Below, in pieces: positions 1-10,096 of a stretch of DNA of 64,000 nucleotides. The DNA comes from Dactylis glomerata (Eukaryota; Streptophyta; Magnoliopsida; Poales; Poaceae), in the NCBI GenBank assembly GCA_007115705.1, contig QXEO01000464.1, positions 9,614,719 to 9,678,718 of the forward strand, in the 5' to 3' direction. A program made the position numbers and the translations under genes. Positions within the stretch are counted from its first letter, which is position 1. Each line of letters starts with the position of its first letter. Under the pieces are notes generated by a model. It worked only from the letters and a program-made list of their open reading frames with translations. It was not told where the DNA came from and searched no databases.

Positions 1-403
1 CTTTAGGGTTTTCTCGTCGAGGAGAATATATAGGCGGAAGGGCGATGTCAGGGGGTGGACCAGTGGCCCACACCACCTGGTGGCGCGGCCAGGGGGTGGC
101 TCGCGCCACCCTATGGCCTGGCTGCCCTCTGGACCCCCCCTCCGTCTCTGCTTTGGACTCTATCTCGTGTCGTGAAAAATAGGAACTTCATCTTTTGTTT
201 CATCCAATTCCGAGAATATTTCCTATGTAACTTTTCTGAAACGCAAAAATAGCAGAAAACAGGGAACTGGCACTGTGGCATCTCGTTAATAGGTTAGTTC
301 CAGAAAATTCATAGAAATGCCACGAAGTGTAACAAAACACAAAGCAAATGGTGCATAAGCAAGCATGGAGCATAAAAAATTATAGATATGTTTGAGACGT
401 ATA
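1..403 (-). repeat. Athila-type LTR, outer end only
   Basis: This stretch matches, block by block, the outer part of the LTRs ending at 30492, 37228, 42420 and 43242. The shared order is a TATA-like block (aatatatagg near 27), a GC-rich tract, the block attccgagaatattt, the block gaactggcactgtgg, and a terminus at gagacgtat. The family ends in gtatca; here the last bases read gtata, so the terminus is mutated. The LTR lies in minus orientation and its element extends left out of the window. It abuts coding sequence of the Tat element at about 405, so it probably inserted there. Confidence 0.85.
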
Positions 404-404
404 A

Positions 405-1252
405 AGAACCAGGACGAGGATGACTATCCAGCCGTCGTCAAGTAGTACCACATCTTCACCACCCCAGAGAAGGATAAGAGGAATGACCTCTGGTACGAAG
501 CTAAGGTAAACGCCGTCATGCCGCCGGAGCCCTAGTACATGCACTAGTCCGAGGCGTCAATCACATGGGGGCGTGAGGATCATCCACTGCTCATGCTCAG
601 TCCCAGAGAGTACGCTCTGGTCTTGGACCCCATTGTGTTCTTCGAGATGCACACCTGCCACTTCTCGCGTGTGCTCATCGATGGAGGCAGCAACATCAAC
701 CTCCTGTACTAGAGCTCATTGGAGAAGCTCGGCATCCCTGCTGTCCAACTGATGCCTAGCCGGCTGACCTTCCATGATATCATGCCGAGGCACTCATGCT
801 CCCCCATGGGAAGGATTCAGCTGGAGGTGATGTTTGGGAAGAAGGGCAACAGCTGCCGCAAGCCCATCTGGTTTGAGGTGGTCGACATCAGCAGCCCGTA
901 CCACGTGCTGCTTGGCCGCCCGGCTTTGGCCAAGTTTATGGCCGTGCCTCACTACGTGTACCTCAAGATGAAGCTCCTAGGCCCTCGCGGTGTGATCATA
1001 ATCTCTGGATGCTACAAGAAATCAATGGAGTGTGCGAGGGACAGCTCGAAACTGGCCGAGGCATTGGTCATCACCGAGGAGAAGCGCCAGCTCCTTCACC
1101 GCGTGGCGCTAACTCAACAAGACGTGCCAGCTCGCCAGTCACCAGTGCAGCAGTTCCAGCCGGCGAACGACACCAAGAAGATCTTGCTGGACGAGAACGA
1201 GCTGGCCAATTTGTCATCATCGGCGCCGGCCTCTCCACCAAATAGGAAAGTG
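405..1252 (+). pseudogene. gag C-terminus and aspartic protease of the Tat element, broken
   Basis: Read in the frame of position 410, this segment gives gag-like then retropepsin-like sequence. The active site is an Asp-Gly-Gly-Ser tetrad at 680-691, the form usual in plant Ty3/gypsy proteases in place of Asp-Thr-Gly. The second conserved block of the fold, a Leu-Gly-Arg-Pro turn, lies near 911-922. TAG stops interrupt at 443, 533, 545 and 710; downstream the frame is open to 1372, but the homologous pol frame has shifted by about 1245. All four stops can arise from CAG or TGG by one C-to-T change on one strand or the other. The protein would have cleaved the gag-pol precursor inside the virus-like particle. 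No functional product is possible. Confidence 0.75.
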
Positions 1253-1255
1253 AGC

Positions 1256-3012
1256 TCACTAGCTTCCTCCGTGAGAATCGGGACATCTTTGTATGGTCTC
1301 CAAAGGACATGCCTCATGTACCGAGGGAGCTGGCTAAGCGCTCACTTCACGTCCGGCCGGATGCAAAGCTGATCAAGCAGTCGTTGCGGTGCTTTGCTGA
1401 AGAGAAAATGAATGCCATTGGTGAAGAGATCGCTCGGCTCCTTGCTGCCGTCTTCATCATGTGAGTGTTTTACCCGGAATGGTTAGCGAACCCAGTCCCG
1501 GTCCTGAAGAAGAACAATACTTGGCGCATGTGTATCAATTACACGAGCCTCAACAAAACTTGCCCCAAGTATCCCTTTGTGTTGCCACGCATCGACCAGG
1601 TGATAGAGTCGATAGCTGGCTGCGACCTGGTGTCGTTTCTTGATGCCTATTCAGGCTACCACCAGATCTCGCTATACGAGCCGGACCAGATCAAGACGTC
1701 ATTCATCACCCCATATGGAGCCTACTGCTATGTCACCATGCCTTTTGGCTTGAAGAACGCCAGTGCAAATTACCAGCGCACTATGCAGCGATGCATGCAT
1801 GAGCAGATAGGACCGAACGTGCATGCGTATGTGGACGATGTGGTGGTGAAAACCAAGCAGAGCGGCACACTCCTCGACGTTCTCAGGGAGACATTTGCGA
1901 ACCTGCGCCGCTATCGCAAGAAGCTCAATCCCGAGAAGTGTACCTTTGGTGGGCCGGCTGGACAGCTCCTAGGTTATATCGTTTCCCAGCGAGGGAGCGA
2001 GGCTAACCCCTCAAAGATAAAAGCCATCGAGGCCCTAGACCCACCCACCGAGCTCAAAGGTATGCAGAAGTTTGCCGGCTGCTTGGCTTCGCTTAGCTGG
2101 TTCGTCAGCCGACTCGGAGAAAAGGCAATGCCGCTGTACCAGCTGATGAAGAAGACTAACCATTTCATCTGGTTGCAGTGCGCTAATGATGCCTTCAACG
2201 ACCTCAAGCGTGCCTTGTCTACGACACCCGTTCTAGCTGCTCCGGCTCCGCGAGAGCCCATGCTGCTATACATCGCTGCCACTCCGCGAGTCATCGGTGT
2301 TGTGATCGTGGTGGAGAGAGCCGAAGAGGGAAAGGAGCTGCCAGTCCAGCGTCCTATGTACCATCTCAGCGAAGTACTCACCCTCTCTAAGCAAAACTAC
2401 CCACACTATCAGAAGGTTGCGTACGGCGTGTACATGGCAGCAAGGAAGCTGAAGCATTACTTTGAGGAGCACCCCATCACAGTGGTGAGCACTACTCCAC
2501 TATCGGAGATCATTGGCTGCAAGGATGCAACCGGCAGAGTCGCCAAGTGGGCGATTGAGCTGGCAGCTCATACGATCCAGTACAAGCCAAGGATGACGAT
2601 CAAGTCCCAGATCCTGGCTAACTTCTTCGCTGACTGGGGAGAGAACAAGTACCTGCCTCCAGCTCCAAATTCCATGCATTGGCGGATGAACTTCGATGGC
2701 TCCAAGATGCACGGGGGCTTAGGAGCTGGCATCGTCCTTGTTTCTCCTACGGGAGACAAGCTACACTACGTGTTGCAGATCCACTTCGCCGCTTCGAACA
2801 ACATTGCTGAGTATGAGGCCCTAATTCATGGGCTCAAGCTGGCCAAAGAGATCAGCATTCGGAGGATCCTCTGTTTTGCAGACTCAGACCTCGTGGCGCA
2901 TCAAGTCTCGGGAGACTGGGATGCCAAGGACGCCAACATGGCCTCCTACCGCTTCTACGTCCTGCAGCTCAACGGATTCTTTGAGGGCTATGAGTTCCAC
3001 ACATTCCCCGAG
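1256..3012 (+). pseudogene. Reverse transcriptase with tandem RNase H domains, Tat element
   Basis: From 1465 the frame is open for about 540 codons, but upstream it is closed by TGA at 1459-1461, where RT relatives continue. RT blocks appear in order: the Pro-Glu-Trp-Leu-Ala-Asn N-terminal block near 1471, the Phe-Leu-Asp-Ala-Tyr-Ser-Gly palm motif near 1636, and the catalytic Tyr-Val-Asp-Asp at 1828-1839. A first RNase H follows (about 2230-2480). A second, archaeal-type RNase H then begins with Asn-Phe-Asp-Gly (Asp codon 2695-2697). A frame change near 3008 moves the reading into another frame just before the end of the second RNase H. The RT palm is intact, but the polyprotein context is lost. 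Confidence 0.85.
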
Positions 3013-4644
3013 CGAACAATGACAAAGCAGATCGGCTGTCCAAGATTGGCTGCACCAGGCAAGCCATCCCGACTGGGGTATCGCTGGAGATAATCCGCAA
3101 GCCCTCCATCAAGCCGTCGCCGGAGTCCAACTCCATCTACGTGCCGGAAGATCCGGCTCTAGCTAAGGTACCATTGCCAAACCCGGAAGCTGCCGGTTCA
3201 GGACAAGAAGGAGCAGCCGACTCATAAAGCGAAACCGGCTCGACAAAAAGCTCGGGGGCTGTCATCTCCAAGCAGATGCCAGCAGCCGGCCAACCCGATG
3301 AAGCTGACACATCAGCAGACCCGGAGGCTGCAGACCCATTGGTCGCAAGTGTCTTCCACATCAGGGAGATACCATCTTGGGCAGAGCCGTTCTCCAACTA
3401 CCTCCTCACTAGGGACCTGCCAGCAAGTGAAGCAGATGCAAGACGGCTTCAGCATCGCACGCGAGCATACACCATCATCAACAACAAGCTGTACAAGCGC
3501 AACGTGTCTAGAATCTACCAGAAATGCATCAAGCTGGAAGAAGGGCAAGAGCTACTGAAGGAGATACACTAGGGGGTGAGGGCATAACGCATCTTCTAGA
3601 GCCTTGTTGGTGGGCAAAGACTTCCGCCACAGATTCTACTGGCCAACAGCTCTACAAGACGCGGAATGGCTGGCAAAGTCATGCCAAAGCTGCCAGCGCT
3701 TCTCCAAGCAAAGGCACACACCTACAGCTGCCCTCAAGACCATCCCTCTCACCTAGTCATTTGTTGTCTGGGGCCTCGACATGGTTGGGCCATTCAAGAC
3801 GGCACCCGGGGGCTTGACCCATCTCCTGGTAGTGGTAGACAAGTTCACAAAGTGGATCAAGGCCAAGCCAATCAAGAAGCTCGATGGCACCTCAACCATC
3901 AAGTTCTTCAGTGAGATCATCGTGATATATGATCTCCAGCATAGCATCATCACCGAAAATGGAACAAACTTCGCAAAGGGTGTCTTCACAGACTTCTACA
4001 GCTAGAAGGGGATCCGGCTGGACCTAGCCTCAGTGGCACATCCACAGTCCAACAGGCAAGTCGAGAAGGCAAACGGCTTGGTCTTAGCTGGCATCAAGCC
4101 AAGGTTGGTCGAACCCCTTGAGCGCTCAGACGGCTGCTGGGTCGAAGAGCTACCATCAGTGCTCTGGAGCCTGCTCACAACTCTGAATTGCTCTGTCGGC
4201 TTCACACCCTTCTTTCTGGTCTATGGAGCAGAAGCTATGTTGCCCACTAACATCGAGTACGACGCGCCGAGAGTGGTCCAGTACACTGAAGAGCAAGCCA
4301 AAAAAGCTCGCGAAGACAGCGTCAACCTCCTCGAGGAGGCCCGAGAACTGGCCTTCTCCAGAATAGTGCTCTACCAGCAACAGCTGCGATGCTATCACAG
4401 CCGGAAGATTCGACCTCTCGAATTCCGTGAAGGAGACCTCGTGCTCCGGCTGATCGAGAACACCAAAGGCATGCACAAGCTATCCTCTCCCTGGGAGGGA
4501 CCGTTTGTCATCAGCCGAGTGCTGGGTAATGGGGCATACTACCTCATCGACGTGAAAGAGCCTAGGAAGAACAAGGCTAACAACTCTGACAAAGAGACAG
4601 AGCGTCCCTAGAATGTCAATCACCTAAGACCTTTCTTCTGTTAA
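3013..4644 (+). pseudogene. Integrase of the Tat element, broken
   Basis: After a linker the zinc-binding HHCC region lies at about 3430-3720, in shifting frames with a TAG at 3570. The DDE core follows. The first Asp is at 3778-3780. The second position reads GAA, a Glu in place of Asp, at 3955-3957. The third Glu is at 4063-4065, with 35 residues between the second and third positions as in known integrases. TAG stops at 3754 and 4003 interrupt the core. Another TAG at 4609-4611 precedes a short conserved tail, and the original pol stop is probably TAA at 4642-4644. The enzyme would insert element cDNA into chromosomes; this copy is dead. Confidence 0.8.
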
Positions 4645-5239
4645 GGCAAAAAGCTTGTATCTCGAATGCTTGTCAACGAATAAAGGAAAACTGGAGCGGC
4701 TCGTTACAGCCGGCTCCACGAAAACACTCTATGTATCTTGTTTCTTGCGTTATTCACTTGACCGGTAGCCGGCTTAGAGCAGCGAGCCACAGCCAGCTGC
4801 CTCAAACAACTAAACCCCCCATCAGTCGGATAAGTACTTTGTGCGGACCAGACCCCGAGCCTAACCTCCATCCCTCGGCTCATGATAGCTGGCTAGGACA
4901 GAGCTGGTAGGTCACCCACCTAGGAAAAAGCTGTTGGGGAGGAAAACACGAACTCTAAACGTTATCGCTCAACAAAGTTCTAGGGGTGACGGTCGCTGAT
5001 CGCGCATGGGCAGGCTTGAGCCAAGTGTCCAAGAAACCGAAGTACTACTCCTCACTCCGCGGCACGCTCCCACCCTAGGCTGGCATTCGGCTGCCAGACC
5101 AAGGGAGACCAACCGGCAGCAGGCTGCCGGTTGGGGGTAGAAGGGCCGAAGGGTGGGGAGATGAAGGAAAAGGTTGAGGAAACTAGGCTAGAGCGGGCCA
5201 GCAAATAGTTAATGGCCAAAACTTTTAGAACCTAGATAG
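4645..5239 (+). other. Non-coding 3' region of the Tat element, first part
   Basis: No coding potential was recognised. The sequence is rich in ccggct/agccgg words, as in the continuation at 6792-7600. It is cut by the solo LTR at 5245, and the five bases agtcg at 5240-5244 are repeated at 6787-6791. Confidence 0.5.
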
Positions 5240-6791
5240 AGTCGTGATGTCTATGCACTTCTATTCTTGTAGACACTTGTTGGGCCTCCAAGTGCAGAGG
5301 TTTGTAGAGCAGCAGCAAGTTTCCCTTAAGTGGATCACCCAAGGTTTATCAAACTCAGGGAGGAAGAGGTCAAAGCTATCCCTCTCAAACAACCCTGCAA
5401 TTACGATACAGAAAGTCTCTTGTGTCCCCAACACACCCAATACACTTGTCAGATGTATAGGTGCACTAGTTCGGCGAAGAGATAGTGAAATACAAGCGGT
5501 AGTGATGATTATAAGTAGTAACTGTGATATGAAATAAATATTGCTGCGAGCAAACAAGTAACAAAATAGCAAGTAAACGGTGTGCAAAGCTTGGAAACAA
5601 GGCCTAGGGATCATACTTTCACTAGTGGACACACTCCCAACAAATATAACATGATTGAACAAATAAACAGCTTCTCTTCACTATGGTACTCTGAATTACT
5701 CTCCTATTGAATAACACTAATCATTGCGTAGGGCTACGAAGCACTCCTTAAAGTTCATCAAGTACTTGACAAACACCACTCATAGAGATATCCAAATCAA
5801 ATCACAACTCAAGATAGATATTATTGCAACTTAGACCAAGTACTAACACGGTGCACACACTGTCAACATTACACCATGAAAGGAGGAATATATCACTTCA
5901 ATACTATCATAGCGATAATTATTCTCATAATCCATAAAAGATCACAATCGTAGCCTAGACCAAGTACCACCATGATGCACGCACTGTCACCGTTACACCA
6001 TGGCAGGAGGAATTGATTACTTTAATAACACCACTAGAGTACACATAATATCTGAATAATAACATCTACTTGTTCAACATAATACAAAGCTCAGGATCAC
6101 ATAAAGATCACATCATGGGAGAGAGAGGTGAACCACATAGCTACCGGTAGAGCCCTCAGCCCCGGGGATGAACTACTCCCTCCTCATCATAGGAGACAGC
6201 AAGGTTGATGGAGATGGCGGTGAGGTCGATGGAGACGGCGGAGACAGCGATGGAGACCGATGGAGGTGGCTCCGGGGGCACTTCCCCGTCCCGGCAGGGT
6301 GCCGGAACAGAGACTTCTGTCCCCCAAAATTTGTCTTCGATGGCGGCGGAGCTGCGGAACTGTTCTGGGAAAAACGTCGACTCCCCTAGGGTTTTCCGTC
6401 CCGAGGCTTTTTATAGGCGAAAGGGGCATCGTCAGGGGGCAGCCAGGGGCTCCTCACACCAGGGTGGCGCGGCCAGGGCCTGGGCCGCGCCACCTATGTG
6501 TGAGGGCGGCCTCTGGCCCCCTCTGGCTCTCTTTCGGTCTTCGGGAAGCTTCTGGGAAAAATAAGACTTCTGGAACTTGTTTCGTCCAATTCCGAGAATA
6601 TTTCCTATGTAGCTTTTCTGAAACACAAAAACAGCAGAAAACAGGGAACTGGCACTGTGGCATCTTGTCAATAGGTTAGTTCTGGAAATCGCATAAAAGT
6701 GCCACGAAGTGTAACGAAACATTAGGCAAATGGTGTAAAAACAAGCATGGAGCATCAAAAATTATAGATACGTTTGAGACGTATCAAGTCG
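5240..6791 (-). repeat. Solo LTR of an Athila-type element, with 5-bp target duplication
   Basis: The LTR proper is 5245-6786 (1542 bp), beginning tgatgtctat and ending gagacgtatca on the plus strand. It is flanked by agtcg on both sides (5240-5244 and 6787-6791), so it is a solo LTR left by recombination between the two LTRs of one insertion. The orientation is minus, since the tgatacgtctc end lies right. The outer 400 bp resemble the LTRs of elements A-C, whereas the inner kilobase differs, so it is a relative and not the same family. A TATA-like block (ttttatagg near 6410) faces the minus strand. About 70 bp are imperfectly duplicated (5831-5904 and 5956-6030), and 6205-6272 holds short gatggagacggcg-type repeats. 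Confidence 0.9.
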
Positions 6792-7600
6792 TCACGTCGA
6801 AAAAGCTTCCAACAAACACTGTCTCGCATGGTATACGTTTGAAGTGTGGGCAAGTTAGTTTCAAGCCAGCTGTCACTTCAGCTACCCCAAAACTCGAGGG
6901 CTAGTGGGAAGGGGAATTGGTCCTTAAGTGGCCGGCTCCAACCCGCTGCCGGCTGACCGCCCAGCCGACACCGCATCATGACAAACGGCAGAAGCTCGAA
7001 AACAAAAATCGCAAGGTCATTTGCATCAAATCAGCCGGGACCAACGTCCTGCAAATTTTCCTTAGCTGCGGCAAACTGTTTGCAAGGTTCCATCAACATA
7101 GACGCGCCGGCTCCGGCCTCGCTCGAGTCGGCACTGGGCGTTACATTTTCTTGCACCTTCCCGAGTCGGCATCGGATGTGACGTTTACTCATACCTTCTA
7201 GAGCCGGCCAATGGAGCAGTGACGCCCAAGGCTAGAGCCAGTTAAGGTTTTTGAAGTGTCCCCGCTCAAGAATCTCTGGGTAATCGTCGACCTCTCTAAC
7301 TCAAATCTACAGAAATATGCGAAGTGCGCCCCAGGGGTCAATGTCGACCTTGGCGGGTAAAAACCTAGCTATAGACTCGTCATCGCTCTCAGAGCAGAGG
7401 CAAGCTTCGTCCACAAGATGCTCAGCAAAAGAAGGATGCAAGAGACCGAGATTGCAGAAAAGTAAAGCTTCATTAATGAAGATCTGGTGGTTACATCTAC
7501 AACCGGCTGAACAAAAGCTTCCCAAATCCCTACCCTAAGATACTAGCATCTCCAGTCAACGAGATCCGCGTCGACAAGGAAACGATGGAGATGCTCGCCT
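6792..7600 (+). other. Non-coding 3' region of the Tat element, second part
   Basis: This continues the sequence interrupted at 5239. It holds ccggct-rich unique sequence, and I recognise no domain on either strand. It separates pol from the antisense ORF at 7601-8194. Confidence 0.5.
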
Positions 7601-8194
7601 TCACGACCAAGCGACGAAGGAGCGAGCGCAGAGGGTGTCATTGATGACGCGGATGAATAACTCCAGCATCCCAGCACGGGAGGTGAAGAGGAGGAACCAG
7701 CCCGCTTGCACGCCGTATTTCACAAAGAACCTTGGCCACCCATTGCGGAAGTATCACTTCCCTTTGCCGTCGTAGTAGACTTTAATGCAGTACGTCGGCT
7801 GGCCAGCGCTGCACTCCTGCAGGATGGCGTACGCCATCTCCTGGCCCTCCATTGCCTCCACAAACTTGGAGGGCAGACGGAGGCAATCCTCGTACCCCGC
7901 CAGCACCGGGATAAGGAAGGTGATGTACCCATCGGCCGAGGCATACGTCAGCGGTTGGTGCACCGGCGGGAGTACCGGCCGAAGCCGCAATGGGCCGACC
8001 GGAGAAGTGGCTGCCGCGGCTTGACCAGCAGATCCAGTGGCGGCAGCTGCGAGGGCGGCTAGAGTCTTCTTGTTCTTGCTCCCTGGTGGACGCCCACGAC
8101 GAGGAGCAGAAGGAGGCATTGTCGCTGCCGCTGCCTTCACCTCCTTGCCGCTTCCGCGAGGGCGGCTCGAACCGGAACCTCCGATGGCAGACAT
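7601..8194 (-). pseudogene. Antisense extra ORF of the Tat element: AT-hook plus B3-like DNA-binding domain, one nonsense codon
   Basis: The ATG is at 8192-8194. The frame is open for 146 codons, meets TGA at 7754-7756, then stays open for another 50 codons to TGA at 7601-7603, so one nonsense change breaks a protein of about 197 aa. Residues 32-44 form an AT-hook (Arg-Arg-Gly-Arg-Pro-Pro-Gly-Ser-Lys core). From about residue 90 the pattern is B3-like: Leu-Arg-Leu-Pro-x-Lys-Phe at 105-111, a Val/Asp-Gly-x-Gly-Lys strand at 138-146, then Tyr-Phe-x-x-Gly-Trp-x-x-Phe just after the stop. The stop falls where B3 domains usually carry Trp. It lies antisense between pol and the missing 3' LTR. Extra antisense ORFs are known in Tat elements; the B3 assignment is my inference from the motif pattern. 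Confidence 0.65.
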
Positions 8195-8232
8195 GGTTGG
8201 GTTGTGCTCTGGGGAAGAGAAAGAGATGGAGT

Positions 8233-10096
8233 TGGTTTATGAACAACACCGTGTCCCTAGTATGCCTCTACTAGTCTAGCTCATTGATTAATGATGGTTA
8301 AGGTTTCCTAACCATAGACATGAGTTGTCGATTAATAATGAGGTCATGTCATTAGGAGAATGACGTGATGGACAGACCCAAATTAAGCACAACAATTAGA
8401 TCGTGTCATTGTGTTCACAATTGCGTAGCTTTTCCAATGTCAATATCCTATTCCTTAGACCATGAGATAATGCCACTGCCTGGTACCAAAATAGAGCTTT
8501 GAGGTCATCAAACGTCATCCAATGAGAGGGTGATTATAAAGGTGTCTCTTAGGTAATCGGAAAGTACTTGTTGGGTTGCATGTATCGAGATTGGGATTTG
8601 TCCCTCCCATGTCGAAGAGATATACTCTGGGCCCACTCGGTAATCAATATCATACACCATTTGCAAACACGTGATTAATGAGTTTAATCACAGGGTGATA
8701 TTGGATTGCGGAACGAGTGAAGAGTACTTGCCATGAACGAGATTGAACTAGGTATGGCTATACTGACGATCGAATCTCGGGCAAGTAAAATATCGCGAGA
8801 CAAAGGAATTCGTATACGGGATTAATGAATCCTGACATCGTGGTTCATCGATAATGATCTTTGTTGAATATGTGGGAGTCAATATGGATTTCCAGATCCT
8901 GCTATTGATTATTGATGGTGATCATGTCCGCACATTCTCGAACCCGTAGGGTCACACACTTAACGCTCATCGATGCTAGGGTAGTTTTGGGATTTATGGA
9001 AATTGTTTTGGTGAGTTGCGGAATTGTTCTGGGAAGAAGATTAATGATTTATTAATTAATTGAATTAATAAATGTTAATACATATATATATTTAGTAGAA
9101 ATAAATAAGGGCTAAAAGTTAGTCCATAAGTAGTTTTGCTAACGGGCTAATTTTGTAGCTCATCTAGACAAACTACTACTAAGAGGTAAAGAAAAAAGCA
9201 AAAGGAAAAAAAGGGAAGAAGGGAGGCCGGGGCGCATGGGCCAGCCGGCTAGGCCAGCAGCCCACCCGCACTCGCGGCCCATCTCACCTGGACCAGGTTG
9301 CCCGCTCCCGGGCAGGCCACTTACCTGGGCCGCTGCGCCAGGCCGGTGCCGCCCACGGGGAAGGCCGGCCCGCTGGGCCGCCTTGGCAGGCTGCACGCAT
9401 GCCGCTCTCGCCCTGGATCGCCAGGATCGCTGAGGCCAATCGCTGTGAGGAGGGCGGCCGATCCTACACCCGGAGCCAGTCCGGGTTGATCGATTGGACC
9501 GATCGGATCGGTAAAGAGGCGGCAGTGAGATACGTGCACGAGATGAATTGTTCAAGCGTGGCACGTACTCCAAGGATAGCCTTAGGGCTCACGCGGTGCG
9601 GGTATAAAAGGGCAGATCGGCTTGCACGCTTCCGCTGATTTTTTGGATCAGCCCTAGCAGCCGTGTTGTCTTTTTGGTAGCTTTCTTTTGTCCTAGTTTG
9701 ACTTGATCTTTGCCTATCTTCTTCCACCTCGCGCGCGTAGGCGAAGCCCTGCCCGTAGATACTCTCCACCATAAGCACCACGCCGTCGTGCTGCTGATCC
9801 CATCTACCACTCCACCGTGCCTTGATGGACCGAGGAGGAGTCGTCATTGTGTTGTACGTGTGCAACGCTCGGAGGCGTCGCCCGTTGTGGCGCTTGGATC
9901 GGATCGGATCGCGAGGAGGAGACGGTAGTACAACTACGCTGACCACGTTCATCTGAATGTTTCCGCTGTGCGATCTACAAGGGTATGTAGATCTAATCTC
10001 TCTCGCTCGTTGTTTTGCATCTCGTAGATCAGATCTTGGTTGTTCTTATTCGTCTTCGTAGGGAAATTTTTGTTTTCTATGCTGCGAAACCCTTTA
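8233..10096 (+). repeat. Ty1/copia 5' LTR, first 115 bp missing
   Basis: Position 8233 aligns with 14899 in the complete copy, so the LTR start is lost and joined directly to the Tat element. A TATA box, tataaaag, lies at 9603-9610, followed by a GC-poor leader; the upstream 9230-9480 is GC-rich. The 3' end is cccttta, where the complete copy ends cccttca. A tRNA-Met primer-binding site follows after one base. Confidence 0.9.

Larger units (their letters stand above)
405..8232 (+). mobile_element. Tat-lineage Ty3/gypsy retrotransposon, degenerate, both LTRs missing
   Basis: The domain order is protease, reverse transcriptase, RNase H, a second RNase H, then integrase, followed by a long non-coding 3' region and an antisense ORF. 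Two successive RNase H domains and extra ORFs downstream of pol are known traits of the Tat lineage of plant Ty3/gypsy elements. The 5' part is cut by the Athila LTR at 1-403. The 3' part is interrupted by a solo LTR at 5245-6786 and ends abruptly at a truncated copia LTR at 8233. Many in-frame stops and at least two frame changes make it non-functional. Confidence 0.85.

Noticed and set aside
5245..6786. Possible exon cluster in the 3' part of the Tat element
   Set aside because: The segment is a solo LTR bounded by a 5-bp duplication.
9160..9952. Long ORFs on both strands, repeated at 15901-16649
   Set aside because: They lie in the GC-rich promoter part of the copia LTR and differ in frame between the two LTR copies.
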